A DNA stretch of 64,000 nucleotides from CAYRWR01 sp964537555. GTDB lineage: Bacteria > Spirochaetota > Brevinematia > Brevinematales > CAYRWR01. The notes beneath the pieces were generated by a model that was not told the origin of the DNA, made no database searches, and saw nothing but the letters and a program-made list of their open reading frames with translations. Below, piece after piece: positions 25,962-33,562 of the stretch. The DNA is taken from the NCBI GenBank assembly GCA_964537555.1, contig CAZIAD010000013.1:9427-73426 (forward strand), read 5' to 3'. The translations under genes were made by a program, and so were the position numbers. Positions within the stretch are counted from its first letter, which is position 1, and each line of letters opens with the position of its first letter.

Positions 25962-27023
25962 ATGGAGTCAGATTTGGGATTAGAAATCAGAATCACAGAT
26001 AACTGCAATTTGAATTGTGATTACTGCTACTATCAGGAAGATGAAACACACAGGACTATGGACTTCTTACAGATTAAAAAAGTAATTGATTTTTTTGATT
26101 CATTTTTACCCGAGGATCCAAATAATAAATACCCCATAACTTTTTTTGGGGGAGAACCTATGCTTAAAACTGATCTCATTTTACAGACTATCGACTATTG
26201 TGAAAGCAGATCTGATGCCCGAATAAATTTTGCGTATGTAATAAATACTAACGGCACTCTGTTTAGTGACAAAATACTGGATGAGTTTGAAAAAAGAAAG
26301 GTGAGGATTTTTCTCTCACTGGATGGGGGCCAGGAAGTCCATGATACAAACAGGACATGTAAAAATGGAACTGGATCTTTCGACTTGATCAAACCTTTCA
26401 TTCCGCGATTGGTAAAAATGGGGGTGATACTTGAAAAAGTGATAGCCATAAACACCTTTTCTTCTTTAACAGAATCGATTCGGTCTCTCAAAGACTGGGG
26501 ATTCTCTGTGATTATTTCTCAACCCGATTTCAATGCTGATTGGACACCTGAATTATTGGCCTCATTAAAAAAAGAATATAAAAAACTGGCTCGTGAATAT
26601 TTGAAATGGAAGAAGAAATCTCCCCATTTTCAACTTACTCTTTTTGAAGATAAGATTCAAATGCTGATGAATAATAAGTCTTATAAGGATCATACCTGTA
26701 ACATGGGCTCTAAGCATTTTGTGATTTCCAGTGATGGGAAAATTTATCCCTGTACAAGATTAGCGATAAATAAAGCTAATAACCCTTACTGTATGGGCAC
26801 AGTAGAAACTGGTTTTAAAATGAAAAGCCAGGATTTTTTTAGGCAATTCCAAAAAATGGATAGTACAGATTGTGCTGATTGCGAAATAAAAAACATCTGT
26901 CTGGGCAATCAATGCAGCTGCATTGCCTATTCATTATCTGGAGATATTAATTATGTTTCTCCCTTTGTGTGTGAACATGAGAGAATGATTTATCATGTTA
27001 TTAAGAGCCAATTCTTCACATAA
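25962..27023 (+). CDS. Radical SAM/SPASM domain enzyme, candidate peptide or protein maturase
   Basis: A 353-residue enzyme. The radical SAM cluster motif C15-x3-C19-x2-C22 (CNLNCDYC) and the SAM-binding GGEP at 63-66 are intact. The C-terminal third is a SPASM domain with Cys 246, 264, 277, 304, 307, 313, 318, 320 and 337, enough to hold two auxiliary [4Fe-4S] clusters. Such enzymes (anaerobic sulfatase maturases, PqqE, sactipeptide and cyclophane-forming maturases) modify side chains of a protein or peptide. No RiPP recognition element is visible at the N-terminus. The ATG has no Shine-Dalgarno sequence, but the TGGAG overlapping it stands 6 nt before a TTG at 25974 that is an alternative start. 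The gene is visibly more A/T-rich than its neighbours. The repeat protein gene 91 bp downstream is the obvious candidate substrate. Confidence 0.92.
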   Translation: MESDLGLEIRITDNCNLNCDYCYYQEDETHRTMDFLQIKKVIDFFDSFLPEDPNNKYPITFFGGEPMLKTDLILQTIDYCESRSDARINFAYVINTNGTLFSDKILDEFEKRKVRIFLSLDGGQEVHDTNRTCKNGTGSFDLIKPFIPRLVKMGVILEKVIAINTFSSLTESIRSLKDWGFSVIISQPDFNADWTPELLASLKKEYKKLAREYLKWKKKSPHFQLTLFEDKIQMLMNNKSYKDHTCNMGSKHFVISSDGKIYPCTRLAINKANNPYCMGTVETGFKMKSQDFFRQFQKMDSTDCADCEIKNICLGNQCSCIAYSLSGDINYVSPFVCEHERMIYHVIKSQFFT

Positions 27024-27049
27024 GTGCGACATTTATGTGCGAAATTTAT
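27024..27049 (+). repeat. 13-bp tandem repeat directly after the radical SAM stop codon
   Basis: GTGCGA-C-ATTTAT (27024-27036) is followed at once by GTGCGA-A-ATTTAT (27037-27049), with one mismatch. It lies between the stop codon and the promoter of the next gene; function unknown. Confidence 0.7.
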
Positions 27050-27061
27050 TAAACATTATTG

Positions 27062-27090
27062 TTGCAATTTAGCCTAACTCGTGATATATT
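27062..27090 (+). promoter_or_regulatory. Promoter of the repeat protein gene
   Basis: TTGCAA (27062-27067), a 17-nt spacer and TATATT (27085-27090), 24 bp before the ATG. The repeat protein can therefore be made independently of, and probably more strongly than, the radical SAM enzyme. Confidence 0.65.
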
Positions 27091-27114
27091 TTTCATAGAA
27101 AACGGAGGTCATCT

Positions 27115-28187
27115 ATGGGAAAAGAACAGTTTAAAATCAAAAGTGTTACTAACAAAGCAAATAAAACTCTCAGACCCATTGCTGTAATTGCCCAGGCTGT
27201 GGTACTATTGGGAACTCTTTCATCTAATTCGTGCGTTAACAGTAACATAGCAATAGGAATAATAGGAATACCGTATTTAGTTCAACCTGACGTGTATACT
27301 CTTCAGATAAATGCCAGTGAATTTAACCTGGATTGGTGTGAAGCTCAAAACAGCGCGGACTGGCTCACTAATGGTATCTTCGATGCGGATGATATTCAGT
27401 TATTCATTGGTGCGGAATACACTATTAATGCCGGTGGTGTCATTTCCCACTCATGGGGAATATCTGTAGTACCGATGTTAAAATCAGGTACAGGCACTAA
27501 TGCTGTCTATACCTATACCTGGACCAATTCAGCAATCACTAACCTGAGCCTGTGNNNNNNNNNNNNNNNNNNNNNNNNNNNNNNNNNNNNNNNNNNNNNN
27601 NNNNNNNNNNNNNNNNNNNNNNNNNNNNNNNNNNNNNNNNNNNNNNNNNNNNNNATCCTGATCATGTGCCTGACGTGTATACTCTTCAGATTAATGCCAG
27701 TGAATTTAACCTGGATTGGTGTGAAGTTCAAAACAGTGCGGACTGGCTCACCAATGGTATCTTTGATGCGGATGATATTCAACTATTCATTGGTGCGGAA
27801 TACACTATTAATGCCGGTGATGTCATTTCTCACTCATGGGGAATATCTGTAGTACCGATGTCGAAATCAGGTACAGGCACTGATGCTGTCTATACCTATA
27901 CCTGGACCAATTCAGCAATCACTAACCTGAGCCTGTGGGGAGATCCCGATCATATCAATGGCAAAGTATTTGTGGTCAGATCTGCTGATGCTGCAGTTTA
28001 TGATGGCACTCAGGAATTCTATACTATACCGGGTGGAGGTGGTAATATGGCTGTCCCTCTTTCTTTTGAGTATGATGTTTCACCTGTCCCTTATACCACT
28101 GCAGAATCTCATGGGGGTGGCATTCACTTTAGCTCAGACCAGGAAATCCCCGGGTTTACTCTCACTTATGAAGAATGGACTAACTAA
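27115..28187 (+). CDS. Exported tandem-repeat protein, candidate substrate of the radical SAM enzyme (interrupted by an assembly gap)
   Basis: CGGAGGTCATCT precedes the ATG. The N-terminus is basic, then hydrophobic (PIAVIAQAVVLLGTL) and ends in SSNSC, a signal peptide with Cys 40 as a possible non-classical lipobox. From residue 58 a 96-residue unit starts with PDVYTLQINASEF and is repeated at least twice. Each copy has one Cys after a Trp (NLDWCE) and a TWTNSAITN segment. A C-terminal part of about 80 residues (with GGGGN and SHGGG) ends in EEWTN. With the N run taken literally the frame breaks. If the true gap is 5 nt (or 5 plus multiples of 288) the frame is continuous and the protein has 325 residues or more. 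No known family recognised. A/T-rich like the upstream gene. Extracytoplasmic location is likely; modification by the neighbour is inference. Confidence 0.8.
27286..27554 (+). repeat. Repeat copy 1 of a 288-bp coding unit
   Basis: 269 bp readable before the gap. Compared base by base with copy 2 (27669-27937) I count 12 differences, about 95 percent identity, most of them silent. The unit is in frame (96 codons). Confidence 0.95.
27555..27654. other. Assembly gap of exactly 100 N inside the tandem repeats
   Basis: 100 N is the customary placeholder for a gap of unknown size. The left flank ends in CTGTG and the right flank starts with ATCCTGATCATGTG. In copy 2 CTGTG is followed by GGGAG-ATCCCGATCAT, so only GGGAG is needed to join the flanks. 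Additional whole repeat units may be collapsed here. Confidence 0.97.
27669..27937 (+). repeat. Repeat copy 2 of the 288-bp coding unit
   Basis: Begins CCTGACGTGTATAC like copy 1 and ends CTGTG. It is followed by GGGAGATCCCGATCAT, then unique sequence. Changes at protein level relative to copy 1 include A-to-V after the Cys (CEAQ to CEVQ), GGV to GDV, L to S and N to D. Confidence 0.95.
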
Positions 28188-28276
28188 TGGAATTTATATC
28201 TTTGCACACATAAAATCATTCATACATATTACCAAATACTTTTTACTTTAGTGACTCAATCTATACCAGTCCCAGG

Positions 28277-28305
28277 TTGCATTTTCGCCGGTTCAGGCAT
28301 ATAAT
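28277..28305 (+). promoter_or_regulatory. Promoter of the exported 420-residue protein gene
   Basis: TTGCAT, a 17-nt spacer and a perfect TATAAT (28300-28305), 18 bp before the ATG. It separates this gene from the radical SAM unit. Confidence 0.75.
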
Positions 28306-28323
28306 ATCTTGTAAAGGATAACT

Positions 28324-29586
28324 ATGCATAGGAAACTGACTATTTTTTTCCTACTGATCACTGCGCCTGCCCTGCTCCATTCCGGTATGCTCATCCTCAT
28401 GGATGACTCCCAGTCCAATCACCTCAAGGCCTACGGCCTGGCCTACCAGGCCCTGCTAAAAAACTACAGTATACAGTGGCTGCTGAACTACAAAGGGGGC
28501 AGCTTCTATATTGAAGCTGAGGACAGCAGCCTGCGCTCCTGGGCCCTGACCCGCAATGTCCGCTATAGTATGATAGATGCTCATACCTATAGTCAGATCA
28601 AACAGATCATTGACAGTGAAAACATGAATATCGTAAAGCTGGAAAAGGCCCCCGAGATCGCAGTGTATGCCCCACCAGAGCATGTACCCTGGGATGATGC
28701 AGTGACCCTGGTACTGAAGTATGCTGAGATCCCCTATAGCACCATCTGGGATGAAGAGGTCCTGTCCGGTAAGCTCACTATTGATAATTATGACTGGCTC
28801 CATCTCCACCATGAAGACTTTACAGGCCAGCACGGAAAGTTCTGGATGGCCTTTAATAAAGAAAGCTGGTACCAGGAGCGGGTCATTCAGTATGATAAGC
28901 TGGCGAAAAAATGGGGCTTTAAGTCGACCCAGGAGGAAAAAAAGGGGGTAGCCGCTCTGATCCGGAAGTATGTAGAAGAGGGTGGATTTTTATTTGCCAT
29001 GTGTTCGGCTACGGATACCCTGGACATTGCCCTGTCCAGTATCGGCCAGGACATCATACCCCCCGAAATAGACGGCACCCCTATCAGCGGCAATGGTGCC
29101 TTTAACCTGCAGTATGAAAACACCCTGGCTTTTGAGAAGTTTCAGCTTATCAACAGTGCTTATATCTATGAGTTTTCAGATATCGATGTGATGCCCCATG
29201 AGGAAAACATCTATTATACCCCGTTCTATTTCAAGCTCAATAATTTTGCCGCCAGGTATGATATCATACCCAGTATGCTGGTGCAAAATCATAAAAATCT
29301 GATAAAAGGCTTTCTGGGTCAGACTACAGCTTATCACACCCGGCTCATTAAAAAGGATATCGTGATTCTGGACGAGGTGGAAGGCCGGGACTGGGTGACC
29401 TATATCCATGGTGACCGGGGCAAGGGGACCTTTACTTTTTTTGCAGGACACGATCCGGAAGACTATACCCACCAGGTAGGTGACCCGCCTACCAATCTGG
29501 ACCTGTTTCCTAACTCACCGGGGTACCGTCTAATCCTCAATAACATTCTTTTTCCGGCTGCCCAGACCAAAAAGAAGAAGACCTGA
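28324..29586 (+). CDS. Exported protein of the group often labelled 'asparagine synthetase B'
   Basis: A 420-residue protein with a signal peptide (IFFLLITAPALLHS). It begins with MLILMDDSQSNHLKAYGLAYQALLK and QWLLNYKGGSFYIE (about 20-60), a combination I know from Bacteroidetes and spirochaete proteins named asparagine synthetase B in databases. It lacks the N-terminal catalytic Cys of class II glutamine amidotransferases and the synthetase PP-loop (SGGxDS), so that name is not supported. Later parts (EGGFLFAMCSATDTLDIAL, FTFFAGHDPEDYTHQVGDPP) look like a class I amidotransferase/ThuA-type Rossmann fold with DPEDYTH near the end. AAGGATAACT precedes the ATG. The stop is immediately adjacent to the stop of the convergent glycosyltransferase gene. 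Envelope role likely, function unknown. Confidence 0.72.
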   Translation: MHRKLTIFFLLITAPALLHSGMLILMDDSQSNHLKAYGLAYQALLKNYSIQWLLNYKGGSFYIEAEDSSLRSWALTRNVRYSMIDAHTYSQIKQIIDSENMNIVKLEKAPEIAVYAPPEHVPWDDAVTLVLKYAEIPYSTIWDEEVLSGKLTIDNYDWLHLHHEDFTGQHGKFWMAFNKESWYQERVIQYDKLAKKWGFKSTQEEKKGVAALIRKYVEEGGFLFAMCSATDTLDIALSSIGQDIIPPEIDGTPISGNGAFNLQYENTLAFEKFQLINSAYIYEFSDIDVMPHEENIYYTPFYFKLNNFAARYDIIPSMLVQNHKNLIKGFLGQTTAYHTRLIKKDIVILDEVEGRDWVTYIHGDRGKGTFTFFAGHDPEDYTHQVGDPPTNLDLFPNSPGYRLILNNILFPAAQTKKKKT

Positions 29587-31293
29587 TCATTTAGCCCTGC
29601 TGAAAAACCCCTTTAAAAAATGAATCCCGTATACAAACTGAGAGATCATCAAAAGGCCGAAATTCAACACACCCCTCCTCATACCCGACAAAAATATCCT
29701 ACTGATAAGCATAAAGCTGTAAAAGAGGACAGCCGGTAAAGCAGGAATGATACTGTTTTGAATGATGGCCACTATCACACCGGCATCCAGCCCCAGAGAA
29801 AGCAATATAGCCAGCAATGTCCATATACTATGGAGTCTCCCCCGGGTCAATGCATGATGCCGTATCACTCCCAGGTGCCGGGCCATATCCTGGGGGAATC
29901 GCTTATACAGCATCAGGTCAGGTACGTACAGCACCTTTTTTCCCTGCTTCAGGATATGCTGACACAGAATATGCTCCAGCCTGGAACGGGATGACAGGCT
30001 CTCCCAACCCAGGTCCTTCAGGCTATCCCTGTGAACAAAGAGCCCGTCCAGGGGCAGCTCCCTGGTAATACGGGTATGTCGGGCCTGGTACCTGTAAGCC
30101 AGATGGGCATTGAGGAAAAAGCTGCGTATAGCTAAAAAAGATTGTAATTCAAATTCAGTATGAGGCCGGCTGAGATTGACAAAACCTCCGGCAATCTCTA
30201 CATCGGGTAGAGAAAGCTGACGGGCAGCCGGAAAGAGATAACGCTCATCGGGATAGGCATCCAGGGTAGAAAAAACCAGGTAGTCAGAATCCAGCTTTGC
30301 AGTCTGCATGACCAGCCTGAAACGCTCTGCAAAAGAGTCCAGCTCAGAATGAATATAGGACAGCTTTTCATGCTGGATCCCCAGGTCAGCAGGCCCGCAG
30401 TAAATGACCCGGTACTCAGGGTAGTTTATCGATAGATAATGAGTCAGGCTCTTCTTTTCATATTCATCGCTGAGATGTGAAAACAGGATAAAAGTATAGG
30501 AATATTTATGATTGACCCCGATGGGCCGGTTATAGAATCTCAGGATCGTATTGCGGTAAAAGATAGCCATGGTATCCCAGAGCATATTAAAGACGGTCTT
30601 CAGCTTCATACGTCCCGCAGCTACCCGGCTGAAATTCAGCTGTATAGGGGCAGTGGCTATTTTCTGGTCATACTTATGCATGAGGAGGAGAAGCTCTATA
30701 TCAAAGGCAAATCTTTTGACCAGTAGCCGGGGCAATGCGATCTCCAGAGCCTCACGCTTAAACAGCTTGATACCGGTCTGGGTATCCCTGACAGGCAGTC
30801 CAAACAGTATCCTGATCAGGATATAGTAAACATTACTCATGAGTTTTCTTTGGGCGGGATAGTCCAGCTCAGAGTCGGGGTGACGTTTTGAACCGATCAC
30901 TACATCCGCCCCTTCCTCGTTCATGATACGCAGGAAGTTAGGCAAATGAGCAGGAGATAGCTCCAGGTCCGAGTCGAGGAAGAGAATAAGATCACCCGTT
31001 GAGAATTCGTAACCTGTCTTAAGGGCCCAGCCCTTACCGAAATTCTGGTGGTTACGGACCAGTTTAATACTCTTATCCTTTTTAAAGGCCTGCTCCAGCA
31101 GTGGATAGGACTGATCAGTAGACCCGTCATCGATCAGTATGATCTCCACCTTTATATCCCATCCCGCAGTCATCTGCAGTACTTTGCGGGCATTGGCTAC
31201 TATGATATCCTGTTCATTTAAAAAGGGGAGGAGTATGGATAAGCGTTTATTTTTATAGAAGCCCGGGATCTCAGTAAGGGATGTAGGATGCAT
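29587..31293 (-). CDS. Family 2 glycosyltransferase with a second GT-like domain
   Basis: A 568-residue protein. Residues 15-245 form a GT2 domain: LSILLPFLNEQD, ILIDDGSTDQS (nucleotide-binding Asp), then LFLDSDLEL (DXD-type metal site) and the DTQTGIKLFKRE segment typical of dolichol-phosphate mannosyltransferase-like enzymes. A second alpha/beta region (about 262-490) reads like another GT-A fold (YTFILFSHLSDEYEKKSL, YLVFSTLDAYPDERYLFPA, ELPLDGLFVHRD). At least three hydrophobic helices at 495-565 anchor it to the inner membrane. The product is probably a polyprenyl-phosphate-linked or envelope glycan. A weak GAG before the ATG suggests modest translation. Confidence 0.85.
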   Translation of the reverse strand: MHPTSLTEIPGFYKNKRLSILLPFLNEQDIIVANARKVLQMTAGWDIKVEIILIDDGSTDQSYPLLEQAFKKDKSIKLVRNHQNFGKGWALKTGYEFSTGDLILFLDSDLELSPAHLPNFLRIMNEEGADVVIGSKRHPDSELDYPAQRKLMSNVYYILIRILFGLPVRDTQTGIKLFKREALEIALPRLLVKRFAFDIELLLLMHKYDQKIATAPIQLNFSRVAAGRMKLKTVFNMLWDTMAIFYRNTILRFYNRPIGVNHKYSYTFILFSHLSDEYEKKSLTHYLSINYPEYRVIYCGPADLGIQHEKLSYIHSELDSFAERFRLVMQTAKLDSDYLVFSTLDAYPDERYLFPAARQLSLPDVEIAGGFVNLSRPHTEFELQSFLAIRSFFLNAHLAYRYQARHTRITRELPLDGLFVHRDSLKDLGWESLSSRSRLEHILCQHILKQGKKVLYVPDLMLYKRFPQDMARHLGVIRHHALTRGRLHSIWTLLAILLSLGLDAGVIVAIIQNSIIPALPAVLFYSFMLISRIFLSGMRRGVLNFGLLMISQFVYGIHFLKGFFSRAK

Positions 31294-31383
31294 ATTGTAC
31301 TCTTTTTTTTATATTTTAACTGTCTCTTATAAAAGACTCAATTAATGAAATCAAATATTTATACCATAAATAGGTATAAAAAA

Positions 31384-31412
31384 CCGGGATAAGACTTAAT
31401 ATCTTATCCCGG
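31384..31412 (-). terminator. Terminator of the YtrA/Lol-like operon
   Basis: CCGGGATAAGA and TCTTATCCCGG form a perfect 11-bp stem with a 7-nt loop, followed on the minus strand by six T. It lies 20 bp after the stop at 31432. Confidence 0.92.
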
Positions 31413-31431
31413 CATAATGATTCAATTCTTT

Positions 31432-32202
31432 TTAGATCTCCATAGTCAGCCATTTGCGACGGATGAGGAGATAAAAACCCAGAAACTGGGGAATGAGAGA
31501 AGCAAGCTCAAAGATAACAGAGGGTGGCCTGAAGAAGATAGCCCCTCCCGAGATCCAGGAGAACTTACCAAAGGGTGAAATAAACTGTATCACCATAGTA
31601 AGCAGTAAGCCCAGTAACACTGCAATGGCATAGACCGGGCCGCGTCGGGTGAAAAACAGGGAGATCAGTACCATAAACTCATACATGACCATTACCCTGA
31701 GGCCGGTAAGGGCATAGAAGCCCAGCACTACCCACAGATTGATATCCCAGTGCAGGGATAGTATCAGGATCGCACTCAGGATAAAGGAGATCATGAGCCA
31801 GCCTGCTATCACCAGAAAAGAGGCAGCCATAGAGTGATGCAGAAAAGTCTCCCGTGACACAAAATTTAGAGCAAAAAAATGGGTCTTTTCCTCTCTCTGG
31901 CGGATAAAACTACCCGCTCCCAGTATCAATACCACAAAGATCAGCACCGGGACAAAATTCTGGATGAGCCACTGTCCCGCGAAGTAGGCTTTGTCCCCAT
32001 CTTCCATGACCTGCAAGATCATCTGGGTCATCTGAGGCGGAACTATTGAGATATCCGGATTCTCAGACATTACCTCCATCTGAGACCGGGTGATCTGTGA
32101 GATCATAGGACGCCCCAGAATATTCATAAGCTGCAGGGCTATAAATATGGCAGTAAATATCCAGAATATGCGTTTTTTCTGCCTGAGTTCCAGTCTAAAC
32201 AT
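31432..32202 (-). CDS. ABC-2 type permease (last gene of the operon)
   Basis: A 256-residue inner membrane protein with six hydrophobic helices: the first at about 12-30, then an extracytoplasmic loop, and five in the C-terminal two thirds. The segment LGAGSFIRQREEKTHFFAL after helix 2 resembles the cytoplasmic EREEGT-type coupling region of ABC-2 exporters. It is a natural partner of the YtrB-type ATPase at 38385-39269, although six genes lie between the two. Thirteen bp separate it from the outer-membrane protein gene. No periplasmic domain and no catalytic motif. A transport substrate cannot be told. Confidence 0.7.
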   Translation of the reverse strand: MFRLELRQKKRIFWIFTAIFIALQLMNILGRPMISQITRSQMEVMSENPDISIVPPQMTQMILQVMEDGDKAYFAGQWLIQNFVPVLIFVVLILGAGSFIRQREEKTHFFALNFVSRETFLHHSMAASFLVIAGWLMISFILSAILILSLHWDINLWVVLGFYALTGLRVMVMYEFMVLISLFFTRRGPVYAIAVLLGLLLTMVIQFISPFGKFSWISGGAIFFRPPSVIFELASLIPQFLGFYLLIRRKWLTMEI

Positions 32203-32215
32203 TTCTCATCCTTTA

Positions 32216-33553
32216 TCAGAACTTATACTGAGTAGTAAAACTGATCCCGGCACCCTGGTCTCGTTGGGTAAATTCTGCTTTTTCCGGCCCTATGAAGGCA
32301 TTGATAGTCAGTCCCATTTGCAGGTTGAATAGTGGAGCATAATAGAGCGCACTGGATAACACATAAGAGTTATCCACAAAATTACCCAGTCCATTGAGAG
32401 TCCAGCTCAGATCCTGGTTTAAAAACAATTGATTCACATTTAAATACAGGCTCCCGTAATACCTGGAGGTATCATAAGGCCGGTACTGGTATGACATGAA
32501 CAGCACATTAATCTTGGCTGGGTCTTCAAAGATATTTTCATCATATCCGCTGCTGTTGTAGTAAAACTCTGCACCTATCATGATACGGTCATCATATACC
32601 AGATGAAAACTCCTGCGAAGGCCCAGGGTAATACGGGTCACAAAATTCGAAGTATCCTGAGCCATACTATAAAAAGTATTAGTCCCTACCACAACAGGAT
32701 CCAGCTGCAGACGGTTTTCACCTTCCGATAGAGAGGCCTCGCCATAGATGTCAAAAAGGCCTATCCTGGAAGAGAAATCTACGCCATAAACGGGAAGCTT
32801 GTCCTGTTTAGCCCATCCGGAGATCCCGATCTCTGTACGTCCCAGAAGAAATTCTACTTTTCCGGCAATGGCCACATCCTGAATAGTTTCTGTGTCTGAT
32901 ATATCTAAAAAGGTATAGAGATTCACCACAGTGCCAAATGGTACATGTATTTTGAATCCAGGTACTCCTGACCTGACCTGAAAATCATCCGCAAAGGAGA
33001 CACGGTCAATGTTAATGAGGTCAGTAGGATTCCAAAGCACCCCTCTGCCCCACTGAATGACCTGCTTACCAAAGCGGAAAAACACCTTCTGCTGAATATT
33101 CATGTCTACAAAAAACTCGGGAAAAGAGATCTCCGTATCTCTGGCCAATAACATGGTGTTTACTATATCCAGATCATTAGTCAGAGCTAAATAGGATTTG
33201 GCTTTTGCAGTAGAGTAGTCTACCAGGATTCCCATGTGCCCTTTAAATCCCTTACGCAACCTCAGATCCAGATTGAAGTTTCCTCTTATCCCCGCGGAAA
33301 ACTTATTGGTATCACCGGGAGTATCACCCAGGATCCAGCTGCGATTAAGACTATAGCCAATGGTACTGAGAAAATCTCCGGAAAACACAAACTCTTCCTT
33401 CTCCATAGGGACATTCACATTGGAGTTCATATTTGATTCTACAGAAGTAGTATCTTCAAACAGTGCGTTTTCATCTATAAAATCACCCTCCTGGGCGCTC
33501 AATAGTGATGCTCCCAGGAAGATGGTGAGTATTGCTAATACTGTTCTTTTCAT
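32216..33553 (-). CDS. Outer-membrane beta-barrel protein of the Lol-like operon
   Basis: A 445-residue protein with signal peptide (MKRTVLAILTIFLGASLLSAQ). After an acidic N-terminal segment the sequence is a chain of amphipathic strands with aromatic girdles (FRFGKQVIQWGRGVLWNPTD is a clear strand-turn-strand) and ends in FTTQYKF, a classical C-terminal barrel signal. The WGRG/NPTDLIN stretch resembles DUF1302-type outer-membrane proteins that accompany LolA-like carriers and RND exporters in other bacteria. Here it follows the LolA-like gene after 9 bp. It may be the outer-membrane exit or receiver of what the FtsX-type exporter and LolA-like carrier transport. Confidence 0.75.
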   Translation of the reverse strand: MKRTVLAILTIFLGASLLSAQEGDFIDENALFEDTTSVESNMNSNVNVPMEKEEFVFSGDFLSTIGYSLNRSWILGDTPGDTNKFSAGIRGNFNLDLRLRKGFKGHMGILVDYSTAKAKSYLALTNDLDIVNTMLLARDTEISFPEFFVDMNIQQKVFFRFGKQVIQWGRGVLWNPTDLINIDRVSFADDFQVRSGVPGFKIHVPFGTVVNLYTFLDISDTETIQDVAIAGKVEFLLGRTEIGISGWAKQDKLPVYGVDFSSRIGLFDIYGEASLSEGENRLQLDPVVVGTNTFYSMAQDTSNFVTRITLGLRRSFHLVYDDRIMIGAEFYYNSSGYDENIFEDPAKINVLFMSYQYRPYDTSRYYGSLYLNVNQLFLNQDLSWTLNGLGNFVDNSYVLSSALYYAPLFNLQMGLTINAFIGPEKAEFTQRDQGAGISFTTQYKF

Positions 33554-33562
33554 TAATTACTC

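Noticed and set aside
27552..28187. Separate second repeat gene starting in the N run
   Set aside because: The start lies in the gap and the frame difference is explained by the arbitrary 100-N placeholder.
25800..28320. Mobile element carrying the A/T-rich radical SAM unit
   Set aside because: No transposase, integrase, terminal inverted repeats or target duplication were seen; only composition suggests transfer.
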